Shown: positions 33,761 to 43,023 of the stretch, in pieces
Numbering within the stretch: the stretch's first letter is position 1
Layout: each line of letters opens with the position of its first letter
Source of the DNA: Rugosimonospora sp040255525
GTDB taxonomy: Bacteria; Actinomycetota; Actinomycetes; Mycobacteriales; Micromonosporaceae
Direction: 5' to 3'
NCBI GenBank assembly: GCA_040255525.1
Contig: JBDZVD010000017.1
Span: 19,767-83,766 of the forward strand
DNA length: 64,000 nt
Program-made: the position numbers and the translations under genes
The notes under the pieces: model-generated
Databases searched by the model: none
Seen by the model: only the letters and a program-made list of their open reading frames with translations
Told to the model about the DNA's origin: nothing

Positions 33761-35176
33761 ATGCCGTACGTCCTCGGGATCGACCTCGGCGGCTGGCGCA
33801 CGGCAGCCGCGGTGTCCCGGCCGGTCGGCGGCGCATCCGGCGGTGGCTGGAGTGAGGTCGAGGCGGTCCCGCTGGGCACCGGTAGCGGCAGCATCCCCTC
33901 GGTGCTTTACGTGCTGCCGGACGGCTCCATCCACGCCGGCGAGGCCGGGGCGGCCCTGGCCGGCAAGGGACGGGCGGTGCTCGGGTTCGGGCGCCGGGTC
34001 GGCGACGACGTGCCGTTCATCATCGACGGCGAGCCGTACACCGGCCAGGCGCTCCTGGCCGCGCTCGCGCTCTGGGTGGTCGACCGGGTCGAGGAGCGGG
34101 AGGGCGGCCGCGCCGAGCACATCGTGGTCACCCACCCCGGCAGTTGGGGACCGTATCGGACAGACCTGCTGCACCGGGCACTCTGGCGGGCCGGGCTCGA
34201 CAATGTCACGCTGCTGCCCGCGCCGGTGGCCGCCGCCGAGGAGTACGCAGCCGGTGCGCCGGTCGGCACCGGGGCGGCCCTGGCAGTACAGGATTTCGGT
34301 GGCGGCGAATCCGCGGTGGTGCGCCGTACCGACGTGGGAACGTTCGAGCTGCTGGGCTGCTCGGGCAGCGGCGTGGACAGCGACGCCGACGGGTACCCGG
34401 GGGGCATCGAGCCCCTGCTGGACGACGCGCTGCTCGGGTACGTCGGCGAGCAGCTGAGGGTGGGCTTCGACACGCTGGACCCGACGGATCCCCTGGTACG
34501 GGACGGGATCGGCCGGCTGCGCGAGGAGTGCGCCGCCGCGCGGGAACTGTTGACCACGGCCGCCGAGGCGAGCATCGCCGTGGACCTGCCGTCGCTGGTG
34601 ACCCAGGTGCCGCTCACCCGCGCCGGGTTCGAGGAGCTGGTCCGGCCGCTGCTGTTCACCGCGACGGACGCGCTGCGCCGGACGGTCCTGGCGGCCGGGC
34701 TCGCGCCGGGGGAGCTGGCCGCCGTGCTGCTTGCCGGCGAGGCGGCACGCACTCCGCTGGTCGCCACGCTGGTGGCCGCCGTCCTGCCGGTACGGGTGGC
34801 CGCCGGCCCCCACCCCGAACTGCGCCTCGCCAAGGGTGCCGCGCTGGCCGCCCGGTACACGATCGACCGGCCGGTGAGCCTGCCCGCTGCGCGTACCGGC
34901 GAAATCGTCGAGTACAGCGACGCCCGCGCCGTCGAGCCGGTTGCGGGGAGCGACGTGGACTACGTCGACGACCACCGGCCGCGGCCGGATCAGCGTCCCC
35001 GGCCGGGGCACCGCCCGCGCCCGAACTACGGTGTCGCGGCGATGCGCCGGTTCGGCGACTACGACGTGGACGGGGCCGACCCGGGCGACCCGCCGCCCCG
35101 CCCGCCGGTCACGATCACGCCCCTGAACCTGCCCAGGCGGGGCACGCGGTGGCTGCGCCGGGACTCCCAGGAGTGA
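33761..35176 (+). CDS. Hsp70-family actin-fold ATPase
   Basis: The 471-residue protein has an Hsp70-like nucleotide-binding domain: phosphate 1 loop LGIDLGGWRTA (5-15), the HIVVTHPGSWGP segment near 120, phosphate 2 loop AVQDFGGGES near 180, and a weaker adenosine loop LAGEAARTPLV near 330. The C-terminal 100 residues are Pro/Arg/Asp-rich and lack the DnaK substrate-binding domain, so it is not a classic chaperone. ATG 33761 is used because the first phosphate loop follows at once. Its place opposite iniB suggests a partner in the envelope-stress locus. Confidence 0.78.
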   Translation: MPYVLGIDLGGWRTAAAVSRPVGGASGGGWSEVEAVPLGTGSGSIPSVLYVLPDGSIHAGEAGAALAGKGRAVLGFGRRVGDDVPFIIDGEPYTGQALLAALALWVVDRVEEREGGRAEHIVVTHPGSWGPYRTDLLHRALWRAGLDNVTLLPAPVAAAEEYAAGAPVGTGAALAVQDFGGGESAVVRRTDVGTFELLGCSGSGVDSDADGYPGGIEPLLDDALLGYVGEQLRVGFDTLDPTDPLVRDGIGRLREECAAARELLTTAAEASIAVDLPSLVTQVPLTRAGFEELVRPLLFTATDALRRTVLAAGLAPGELAAVLLAGEAARTPLVATLVAAVLPVRVAAGPHPELRLAKGAALAARYTIDRPVSLPAARTGEIVEYSDARAVEPVAGSDVDYVDDHRPRPDQRPRPGHRPRPNYGVAAMRRFGDYDVDGADPGDPPPRPPVTITPLNLPRRGTRWLRRDSQE

Positions 35177-35304
35177 CCGTTGGGGGTATTGCTCCCGGTG
35201 CGGACGGTAATGATGCGCCAGATCGGCATTTTTGTGTAACGCCGGCCGCCCGGGCACCGAAGAACAGATGACCGCGCGCCGCCGACCGCAGGGCGAGGAC
35301 ATCG

Positions 35305-37977
35305 TTGAGTACCCAGACCGCTATCCGACGCAGGTATGTACTGGACCATCAGACCGCCGAACTCTTTGCCGAGGTAGCCGCCGATCCCTTCGCCGCCATC
35401 GTGGTTGGTGTCGAAGCGCCGGGCGGGTACGGCAAGACGGCGATGCTCGATGAAGTGGTCCAGCGCTACCGGCAGTCCGGCGTCGAGGTGGTCGGCGCCG
35501 AGGCGTTGGGTGGCACCGGGGAGGCACTGGGTCCGGTCGGCGGCGTCGCGGTCGTCATCGACGACGCGCACCAACTGCCGGAGGCGCAGGTCGCCGAGGT
35601 GCGCCGGCTGGCCGAGACACCGGGTGCCCGGCTGTTCGTCGGGTACCGGCCGTGGCCGCGCCCGGCGGCGTTCGCCCGGCTGACCGCCACGCTGCGCCAG
35701 CGCAGGCCGACCCTGCTGCTCGCGCCGTTCACCACGGAGCAGATCGTCGAGCTGCTCGCGCCGCGGTTCCCGGCCGGGCTGAACGCGGCGAACCGGGCGG
35801 CTCTGGCGGAGACTCTGCGCGCGCAGACCGGCGGCGTGCCCCGGTACGTCGAGCGGCTGGCCGGCGCGGACGACGGAAGCTGGCTTGGGGGCGGCGCGAA
35901 GGCCACCGGTACGAAGTCCAGCGGCGCCCAGGCCGCGCTGGAGCTTCCCGGCCACGTGTTGATGCAGTTCCGGCACGACATGGGTCGCCTGGACCTGGAC
36001 TGCCAGATCTACCTGCTCGCCGCCGAGGCGGGCATCGCACTGCACCTCGATCTGCTCGGTGCGCTGCTGCAGCGCGGGCCGGCCGAGGTCTCCGAGGTGG
36101 TCGACGCGGTGCGCGCCACCGGCCTGCTCGGCCACGACGGCCTGCTGGTGCCGGTCGCCCGGCGTGCGGTCGCCGCGCTGTTCCCGCTCGACCGCCGGGT
36201 CGCGGTCCGGCGCCGGTTGGCGGAGTTGCAGATGGAGCGCGGCGCCTCGGTACTCGGCCTGGCCCGGTCCCTGCTCGGTACCGGTGTCTCCGGTCCGGGC
36301 GTCGCCGCGGTGTTCGAGGCCGCCGCCTCGGAGGCGCTGCCCGACGAGCCGGCCCTGTCGGCGGCCCTGTTCGCCGCCGGTGCGACGGCCGGCCGGCCGG
36401 TCCGCGCACTGGCCGCCCGCTGGGCGCACGCCGCGGCGCTGGCCGGTGACCTGGGTACGGCGCTGCGCATGGCGGATGAGGTGATCGCCGGGCCGCGCCG
36501 GCCCGAGCAGGGCGACTGCGCCCTGGTGGCGGCGGCGGCCCTCGCGCACCGGGGCCAGCTGGCCCGCAGCGCCGAGCTGTACCGGTGGTCCGGCACCGGT
36601 CCGTCGGCGGCGTTCGCGACCGTCGGGCAGGTCGGCACCGGCCAGCTCGCCGGCATCCCGCGCGACTTCGACGTCGAGGCGCCGGACGCGCCACCGACCC
36701 TGTTGTCCGGCGCGGCGGCGTTGATGGCGCGCGGGGTACGCGAGTCGGTCGCGGGTTCCCCCACCGTCGCGCTGTCCAGCCTCGTCCGCGCCTCCGATCT
36801 GCTGGAACCGGCCGGTCCCGGCGTACTTCTGCCGGACAGCCCGGCGGCGCTGGCCGCGCTGATCGGGCTGCACTCCGCCGACCTGAACACGGCCCGGGCG
36901 GTGCTCGACCGGGCGGTGGCCGCCCGCCTCGGAGGCGCCGTGATGGCCGCCCGGCACCGGCTGCTCCAGGCATGGCTGCTCCTGGTGCGCGGGGAGACCG
37001 CCGCGGCGCGGCAGTACCTGCCGGGCAACCGGGATGCGCTCCAGCCGCGCGACCGGCTCTTCGCGCTCGCCCTCGATGTCGCGCTCGCCCGGCGGGACAG
37101 CGACCTGCCGGCGCTGCGCCAGGCGTGGGCGCTGGCCAGTGAGGCCGTGCTGCGCCACCCGGTGGACCTGTTCACCCTGCTGCCGCTCGGCGAGTTGGTC
37201 GTGGCGGCGGCGCGGCTGGACGACCATGCGCCGACCACCGCCGCGCTGGCCGACGCCCGCGCGCTGCTGACCCGGCTGGGCGATCCGCCGCTGTGGACCC
37301 TGCCGCTGCACTGGAGCTGTCTGCAGGCGGCCATTATCGGCAGCCGGCCGGACCTGGCCGAGGAGCACGCCAAGGCGCTTTCGGCGGGTGCCGGACACAG
37401 CCGGTACGCGGCGGCGGTCGCGGACGCGGCGGACAGCTGGCTGGCCGTGTTCGCCGGGAAGGTCGACCCGGAGCGGGTCTCGTCCGCGGCACGTGGGCTG
37501 CACGACGTCGGGCTGCGCTGGGACGCGTCGCGGCTGGCCGGGCAGGCTGCCATCCGTACCTCCGATCGCCGGGCGATGGTCGTGCTGCTCGACTGCGCCC
37601 GGCTGCTGCAGGGCCGGCCGGCGGGGCAGCGGAGCGGCGACCGCGAACTGCTGCCGGACACGGCCGAGGGCGCCAGCCTGAGCGACCGCGAGCGGGAGGT
37701 CGCCGATCTGGTACTCGCCGGCATGACGTACCGGCAGATCGGCGACCGGCTGTACATCTCCCCGAAGACGGTCGAGCACCACGTGGCGCGGATGCGCCAG
37801 CGGTTGGGCTGCGCCAGCCGGGGGGAGCTGCTCGCCACGCTGCGCACCCTGCGCCGGCCCGCGCCGGGCGCTCGGGGCGGTACCGGCGACCGGGCGGAAG
37901 CACCCGACCGGGAGGGCTTGGCGGCTGTACCGGCTGTGGCGGGCGCTGGCGTGAACGCGGCGGGTGGCCTGTCCTGA
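35305..37977 (+). CDS. Large ATPase/TPR LuxR-family regulator, IniR-like
   Basis: The 890-residue protein combines an N-terminal AAA/STAND-like ATPase (Walker A EAPGGYGKTAM at about 37-47; Walker B VAVVIDDAH near 88), a long helical repeat region (about 250-780) and a C-terminal LuxR HTH (LSDREREVADLVLAGMTYRQ, IGDRLYISPKTVEHHV, about 790-846). TTG 35305 follows GCGAGGAC. Size, layout and location match mycobacterial IniR (Rv0339c, about 830 residues), the regulator of iniBAC. It likely senses a metabolite or envelope signal and activates the divergent operons here; this is inferred from position. Confidence 0.8.
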   Translation: MSTQTAIRRRYVLDHQTAELFAEVAADPFAAIVVGVEAPGGYGKTAMLDEVVQRYRQSGVEVVGAEALGGTGEALGPVGGVAVVIDDAHQLPEAQVAEVRRLAETPGARLFVGYRPWPRPAAFARLTATLRQRRPTLLLAPFTTEQIVELLAPRFPAGLNAANRAALAETLRAQTGGVPRYVERLAGADDGSWLGGGAKATGTKSSGAQAALELPGHVLMQFRHDMGRLDLDCQIYLLAAEAGIALHLDLLGALLQRGPAEVSEVVDAVRATGLLGHDGLLVPVARRAVAALFPLDRRVAVRRRLAELQMERGASVLGLARSLLGTGVSGPGVAAVFEAAASEALPDEPALSAALFAAGATAGRPVRALAARWAHAAALAGDLGTALRMADEVIAGPRRPEQGDCALVAAAALAHRGQLARSAELYRWSGTGPSAAFATVGQVGTGQLAGIPRDFDVEAPDAPPTLLSGAAALMARGVRESVAGSPTVALSSLVRASDLLEPAGPGVLLPDSPAALAALIGLHSADLNTARAVLDRAVAARLGGAVMAARHRLLQAWLLLVRGETAAARQYLPGNRDALQPRDRLFALALDVALARRDSDLPALRQAWALASEAVLRHPVDLFTLLPLGELVVAAARLDDHAPTTAALADARALLTRLGDPPLWTLPLHWSCLQAAIIGSRPDLAEEHAKALSAGAGHSRYAAAVADAADSWLAVFAGKVDPERVSSAARGLHDVGLRWDASRLAGQAAIRTSDRRAMVVLLDCARLLQGRPAGQRSGDRELLPDTAEGASLSDREREVADLVLAGMTYRQIGDRLYISPKTVEHHVARMRQRLGCASRGELLATLRTLRRPAPGARGGTGDRAEAPDREGLAAVPAVAGAGVNAAGGLS

Positions 37978-38347
37978 TCCGGGCGTTAAGGCCGGTGTGA
38001 AGCGACGGCTCTGTTACGAAACCGTGACGCTTGCGGCGATGGGTCACCTGTGGTGACCGTCACAGTGACACGTGGCTCGTCAAAGCCGCCGAAATCCGGC
38101 GGTATCTCGCGGCCATTCGCGCGTCGAGATCACTGACGGTGATTCCGCTCGCGGATCGGCTGTTACTCATCAGTAGCTACCGGCCTTGAAACCCCGCTGC
38201 TTCGGCGGGAACATCACCGAACGCACTCGTCGAAGCCGTCGACGGCACGCGTACCCCCGAATCTCTCACCCATCGCATCTTGTCGTCCGACGTAGCGCCG
38301 GAAAGGCCACCGGACCGTCGCACGACGCTGCCCACGAGGAGGACCCC
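37978..38347. promoter_or_regulatory. Control region upstream of the DUF6230 gene with three palindromes
   Basis: In 370 gene-free bases I see GGTCACC-tgt-GGTGACC (38042-38058), an adjoining GTCAC-a-GTGAC (38059-38069), a CCGCCG-aaat-CCGGCGG hairpin (about 38086-38102, perhaps the terminator of the LuxR gene) and TTACT-catc-AGTAG (38163-38176). The first and last look like dimer-binding operators. A good ribosome site, AGGAGG, precedes GTG 38348. Confidence 0.45.
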
Positions 38348-39010
38348 GTGAAGGATGCGCAAGGCAATCTGATGTACGGCCACATCAGATGGCGGCGGTT
38401 CGCCGCCGTGTTGGTGCCCGCGGTGGCGGCTGCGAGCCTGCTCGTCGTCGGAATCGCCAACGGCGCGATTCCCGCGTCGTTCGCCGTGTCCGGCTCCACC
38501 TTCAAGGTCAAGGCCGATTCGCTGGACGGCACGGGCTTCGTGCAGTACGGCGGCTTTGCCCAGGAGAAGGGCGGGAAAATGATTCCCGGCACCAATCTCC
38601 CCGACCCGAGCGACCCGAAGAACCACCCGGTCGCGGTCTCGGGTATCGCCTCCGCGACCCTGGTCAACCTGTGCCAGTCGGTCGTGCAGAGGGTGCTCAA
38701 CACCGATGTCAGCCTCGTCATCCACGCCGGGAAGGACAAAAACAACCCGGTGCACGCCAGCGATCTGATGATCGATCTGACGCAACTCGACGGCGACGCG
38801 ACCTTCGGCAACATCACTATCGGCCAGGACGCGTCGACCCTGGACAAGGGCCCGAGCGGTGCCCAGGGCCTGCCGGGCTTCTTCGGCCAGCAGGCGGACA
38901 GTGTCAAGATCACGAATCTGACCCAGGTCGCGTGGTCCACCAGCGCCGGCACGTTCGAGCTCAACGGGCTGGACCTGCAGGTGAGCCTCGGCAAGAACGA
39001 GTGCTTCTGA
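38348..39010 (+). CDS. DUF6230-family exported/membrane-anchored protein
   Basis: The 220-residue protein starts with a short cytoplasmic head (MKDAQGNLMYGHIRWRRFAA) and one hydrophobic helix at about 20-42 (VLVPAVAAASLLVVGIANGA), then an extracytoplasmic beta-rich domain (ASFAVSGSTFKVKADSLDG, NLCQSVVQRVL, ending NGLDLQVSLGKNECF). This is the DUF6230 pattern, sometimes mislabelled cholesterol esterase. GTG 38348 follows AGGAGG at five bases. It precedes a DUF6114 gene, the usual genomic partner, and is cut off from it by a strong hairpin. Confidence 0.8.
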   Translation: MKDAQGNLMYGHIRWRRFAAVLVPAVAAASLLVVGIANGAIPASFAVSGSTFKVKADSLDGTGFVQYGGFAQEKGGKMIPGTNLPDPSDPKNHPVAVSGIASATLVNLCQSVVQRVLNTDVSLVIHAGKDKNNPVHASDLMIDLTQLDGDATFGNITIGQDASTLDKGPSGAQGLPGFFGQQADSVKITNLTQVAWSTSAGTFELNGLDLQVSLGKNECF

Positions 39011-39021
39011 CCGGCGGTGCG

Positions 39022-39050
39022 AGGCCCGCGGAGTTCCTTTCCGCGGGCCT
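39022..39050 (+). terminator. Strong hairpin between the DUF6230 and DUF6114 genes
   Basis: AGGCCCGCGGA and TCCGCGGGCCT form a perfect 11-bp stem with a 7-base loop, followed by TATCC. Lying 12 bp after the DUF6230 stop and 34 bp before the next start, it probably ends part of the transcripts or protects the upstream message, giving more DUF6230 than DUF6114 protein. Confidence 0.75.
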
Positions 39051-39083
39051 TATCCGTGTCGTCAGGGAAGGCGGGAGGAGCAC

Positions 39084-41027
39084 GTGACAACCGGGTATGT
39101 AGTGCCGCCACCGCGCAACGCGTTCGTCCGGGGCTGGCGGGCGTTCGTCCGTTGGTGCCGCGGCCGGCCGTTCTGGGGCGGGCTGCTGACCATCGTGTCC
39201 GGGGGCATCTACTTCTACAGCGGCCACCTCGGGTTCGCGAACATCAAAATTTCCTTTTCCCAGCAGGAGTTCCTCGGCTGGATGATTCCGCTGATCCTGG
39301 GGCTGTGCGGGCTTCTGCTCCTGTTCACTCCGGCTCAGCGCATCTTCTACGGCGTGCTGGCCTCGGCCGTGTCGGTCGGCGGGCTGGTCGGCCTCAACCT
39401 GGGCGGCTTCGTGATCGGCATGCTGGTGGGAATCGTCGGCGGCGCGCTCGGTGCCTCGTGGACGCCGGCACCGCAGCCGGTCGTCACCTGGCCGGCAAGG
39501 ACGCCGACCGGGCCCGATCCGGAGCCGGGGCCGGACGTCGCGCCGGACGCCGGGCAATATGCCGGACCGGACGCCGGGCCCGGGCCCGAGTCCGAGGAGC
39601 CGACCGCAGGTCACTCCAGCGGGCCGCTGGCCGACACGCTGCCGGCGTCCATGGTGTCGCCGCTGGGCGTGCCGGCCCGGACCACCGCGCCGGCGCCGCG
39701 CTCCGGCCCGGGTCCCGGCGCGCCCGAGCCGGGCACGCAGGCGCCGGCCGGTCAGGCGCTGGCCGGTGAGGGGCCGGGCACCGACCGGCCGGGCCCGCTG
39801 CGGCCGGGGGTCGAGCCGCCGGACGCCGGGGCGTCCGACGAGGAGGATGGGCCGCCGACCGGTGGCGATCCGCTGCCCCGGCGCAGCCCGCGCGGGCTGG
39901 CGGTGATCCTGGTACTGCTGACCGTCGCGGCCGTCGGAGCCACCACGGTGCGGCTGCAGACACCGGCCGGCGCGGCACCGTCCTGTGCCGAACTTCTCGA
40001 CTCGCTGATCGCCAGCGCCAGTCCCGCGCCCAGCACCCGGCCGACCGCCGGTACCGCGACCAGGGCGGCGGACACGGCGAAGTCGACCGGGACGGCGGCG
40101 CACGACCGTTCCACGACCGCCTCCGGTGCCACGAAGGGGGCCGGCTCCACCACCGCGTCCGGGGCCGACCGGCCGGTCCTGGAAGGCGCCACGCCGGTGC
40201 CCTCCTCGCCGGCCGCCGCGCCGACGTCGAGCGCGCCGGCCCGATCGGGCGGTACCTCGCTCGGCGGGGCCCTCCTCGGTGTGCTCGACGGGCTGGGGAA
40301 GCTGCTCGGCATCGGTGACGACGACGCACCGACCCCGGCGCCGTCGGCGTCCGCGTCGCCCACTCCGTCGGAGCGCCCGACGGCGAGCCTGCGGCCGACC
40401 GTGACGCCGAAGCCGACCGGTACCGGTCCGGCTGGTACCGGCCCGACCGGTACGCCGAAGTCCCCGGCCCCGAGCACGCACAGCACGTCGCCGGCGGCCC
40501 ACTCGCCCAGCCGGGGGAACAGCGCGGGGCGCGCGGCCACCGCCGCACCGTCCTCGACCGCCTGCCCGGTCGGCAGCACCGATCCGGTCCCACCGCTCGA
40601 TCGGACGGTCGTCGCGCCGAACCCGGCCGAACAGATCACCGCGTTACTCGTTGAGGTCGAGGTGACGTACCGGGGCGTGACCACACTGCCGACGGCCAAC
40701 GGCGGCCAGGTACGGGTGCTCCAGTTCACCATGGCCAGCTCCTCGTCCACGCCGTTCGAGCTGCGCGTACCGATGGTCACCGGCAACCACACGCTGTCCT
40801 ACAAGAGCACGAAGCTCACCGTCTCCGGGCACGTCACGTTCTATACGAGCCGGCTCACCGGGAATCTGCTCGGCCTGGTTCCGGTGAACTGGACGCCGGA
40901 CGCCCCACCGCCTCTGCCCCCGATCCCGATTCCCGGAGCATTTTTCACCAACGCGGTGCTGGAGCTGGTGCTCGTCCACGCCGACAAGCTCACCGCCCCG
41001 GCGCTCGACATCTCCTACCAGTCCTGA
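39084..41027 (+). CDS. DUF6114 membrane protein with long low-complexity insert and DUF6230-like tail
   Basis: The 647-residue protein begins with the DUF6114 module: a cytoplasmic RAFVRWCRGRPFWGG motif and about four membrane helices (residues 30-130). A Pro/Gly/Ala-rich region follows (about 135-265), then another hydrophobic helix (about 271-292, GLAVILVLLTVAAVGATTVR), a Thr/Ser/Pro linker (about 300-510) and a final 130-residue beta-rich domain with EVEVTYRGVTTLPTANGG. Usual DUF6114 proteins are much shorter, so the second half is an unusual addition that may reach the outer face of the membrane. GTG 39084 follows GGGAGGAG. Confidence 0.72.
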   Translation: MTTGYVVPPPRNAFVRGWRAFVRWCRGRPFWGGLLTIVSGGIYFYSGHLGFANIKISFSQQEFLGWMIPLILGLCGLLLLFTPAQRIFYGVLASAVSVGGLVGLNLGGFVIGMLVGIVGGALGASWTPAPQPVVTWPARTPTGPDPEPGPDVAPDAGQYAGPDAGPGPESEEPTAGHSSGPLADTLPASMVSPLGVPARTTAPAPRSGPGPGAPEPGTQAPAGQALAGEGPGTDRPGPLRPGVEPPDAGASDEEDGPPTGGDPLPRRSPRGLAVILVLLTVAAVGATTVRLQTPAGAAPSCAELLDSLIASASPAPSTRPTAGTATRAADTAKSTGTAAHDRSTTASGATKGAGSTTASGADRPVLEGATPVPSSPAAAPTSSAPARSGGTSLGGALLGVLDGLGKLLGIGDDDAPTPAPSASASPTPSERPTASLRPTVTPKPTGTGPAGTGPTGTPKSPAPSTHSTSPAAHSPSRGNSAGRAATAAPSSTACPVGSTDPVPPLDRTVVAPNPAEQITALLVEVEVTYRGVTTLPTANGGQVRVLQFTMASSSSTPFELRVPMVTGNHTLSYKSTKLTVSGHVTFYTSRLTGNLLGLVPVNWTPDAPPPLPPIPIPGAFFTNAVLELVLVHADKLTAPALDISYQS

Positions 41028-41038
41028 CGTCCCGCCAG

Positions 41039-41080
41039 ACGCCGACGCCCCCGGTCAACGGCGACCGGGGGCGTCGGCGT
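41039..41080. terminator. Bidirectional terminator between DUF6114 and the DUF885 gene
   Basis: GCCGACGCCCCCGGTC (41041-41056) pairs perfectly with GACCGGGGGCGTCGGC (41063-41078) around a six-base loop. The hairpin sits exactly between two convergent genes, so it can stop transcription from both sides. Confidence 0.85.
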
Positions 41081-41085
41081 ACGGG

Positions 41086-42765
41086 TCAGATCCGCGCCAG
41101 CGCGTTCTTGAGCGGGTCCAGGCCGATCGAGCCCAGGTCGAGCGCCGCCCGGTGGAACTCCTTGAGGTCGAAGTCCTTGCCCTTGCGCGCCCTGGCCTCC
41201 TCGCGGGCGGTCAGCCAGAACCGCTCGCCCACCTTGTACGAGGGGGCCTGCCCCGGCCACCCGAGGTAACGGTTGAGCTCGAACCGCAGGTTCTCGTCCG
41301 GAACCCGGCAGTGTGCGCGGAGGAACTCCCAGCCCAACTCCGGCGTCCACCGCTCGCCGGGGTGGAACCCGAACGGGTTGTCCGCCGGGATCTCCAGCTC
41401 CAGGTGCATGCCGATGTCCACGATCACCCGCGAGGCGCGGAACGCCTGGCTGTCGAGCATGCCCAGCTTCTCGCCCGGGTCCTGCAGGTAACCCAGCTCG
41501 TCCATCAGGTTCTCGGCGTACAGGGCCCAGCCCTCACCGTGCCCGGAACACCAGGACAGCAGGCGCTGCCAACGGTTGAGCAGTTCCGCCCGGACGGCGG
41601 TCTGGGCCACCTGGAGGTGGTGTCCCGGTACACCCTCGTGGTAGACCGTGGTGACTTCTTGCCACGTGGAGAAGCTGGAGATGCCCTGCGGCACCGCCCA
41701 CCACATCCGGCCGGGCCGGCTGAAGTCCTCGCTCGGCCCGGTGTAGTAGATGGCCCCGTCCGAGGTGGGTGCGAGGCAGCATTCGATCCGCCGTACCTGC
41801 TCCGGAATGTCGAAGTGGCTACCGTTCAGGTCGGAGACCGCCCGGTCGGCCAGTTCCTGCATCCAGTCGCGGAACGCCTCCTTGCTCCCGATCGTGCGCG
41901 CCGGGTCGGCGTCGAGAGCCGCGACCGCGTCGTCGATCGAACCACCCGGCACGATCTTGTCGGAGACGTTGCGCATCTCGGACTCGAGTCGAGCCAGTTC
42001 GGCGAAGCCCCACGCGTACGTCTCGTCCAGGTCGATCTCGGCACCGAGGAAGTAGCGCGAGGCAAGCGCGTACCGGTCGCGGCCGACCGCCTGATTCTCC
42101 CTGCCGAGCGGGGCCAACTGCTCCCGCAGGAACCGGGCGAACTCCATGGTCGCGGCGTTGGCCGCCTGGCCGTCGCGCTCCAGGTCGGCGCGCAGCCCCG
42201 CCGGCAGTTCGGTGGCCGCCTCGACGCGGCGCACCAGCCCCGGGTAGAAGTCGTCCCCGTCCGGGTCGGTCCAGATGGCGCACTGCTTCGCCACCTCGAT
42301 GATCTGCTTGCGCGATGACACGTGCCCGGCGCGCGCGGCCTCCAGCAGCGTCTGCTGGCACTCGGCCAGCGCCTTCGGGACGGCGGCGAGCCGGGCGGCG
42401 ATGTCGCTGGCCGCCTTCTCGCCTTCCAACGGCATCAGGTCGAACACCGACCGGACCGCGTGCACGCCGCTGTTGATCACGCTCAGCTCGCTGGTGATCT
42501 CGCCCGCCTCGTACCGGGCCAGCGCCAGACCCAGGCGCTCCTGCATCGCTTCCTTGGCGACCCGTTCGTGCTCGTCGGCCGGCTCGATCGCGGACAGTTC
42601 GGCCAGAGTGCGGCGGTCAAGGTCGGCCTGTGCGGCGTAGCCGGCGGGCGACAGGTCGGTCAGTTTGTCATCGTAACCGCTGATTCCAACGTGGGTGGAC
42701 GCCATCGGGTCGAGCGGCGCCCACTCTTCGACGTAGCGGTTGGCCAGGTCATCAATTCTTCCCAC
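41086..42765 (-). CDS. DUF885-family zinc metallopeptidase-like protein
   Basis: The 559-residue protein has the gluzincin-type motif TVYHEGVPGHHLQ (about 378-390) and the downstream SWCSGHGEGWALYAENLM glutamate ligand, both hallmarks of DUF885 proteins. The N-terminal third is helical (RYVEEWAPLDPMASTHVGIS). No signal peptide is present, so it acts in the cytoplasm, perhaps as a peptidase; the substrate is not known. It begins 258 bp of featureless DNA from the PHP-protein gene. Confidence 0.85.
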   Translation of the reverse strand: MGRIDDLANRYVEEWAPLDPMASTHVGISGYDDKLTDLSPAGYAAQADLDRRTLAELSAIEPADEHERVAKEAMQERLGLALARYEAGEITSELSVINSGVHAVRSVFDLMPLEGEKAASDIAARLAAVPKALAECQQTLLEAARAGHVSSRKQIIEVAKQCAIWTDPDGDDFYPGLVRRVEAATELPAGLRADLERDGQAANAATMEFARFLREQLAPLGRENQAVGRDRYALASRYFLGAEIDLDETYAWGFAELARLESEMRNVSDKIVPGGSIDDAVAALDADPARTIGSKEAFRDWMQELADRAVSDLNGSHFDIPEQVRRIECCLAPTSDGAIYYTGPSEDFSRPGRMWWAVPQGISSFSTWQEVTTVYHEGVPGHHLQVAQTAVRAELLNRWQRLLSWCSGHGEGWALYAENLMDELGYLQDPGEKLGMLDSQAFRASRVIVDIGMHLELEIPADNPFGFHPGERWTPELGWEFLRAHCRVPDENLRFELNRYLGWPGQAPSYKVGERFWLTAREEARARKGKDFDLKEFHRAALDLGSIGLDPLKNALARI

Positions 42766-43023
42766 CCGCCGACCCTATGTGACCGGTGCGGGAGCGCCAC
42801 ACCTTTACGAAAAGGTCGCGGGGTGGGCAAGGGGGGCGCGGTGCGGCGCCGGTTCCCGGGGCCCCGTCTCGACATTACCCGGCCGGCCTCCGGCGGGTCC
42901 AGACGACGACCGGCGGCGCTGGCAACTCGCCCGCAGCCAACACCGGCATCCGGGCGAACCGCCGCCTTGCCGGATCGCCGCCTGGACCTCGCCCCGGCTC
43001 GACCGAACACGTCGAGACAGGGC

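Noticed and set aside
35059..37782. Minus-strand open frame of 907 codons opposite the LuxR regulator
   Set aside because: It is the antisense of a gene with clear ATPase and HTH motifs and has no domain itself.
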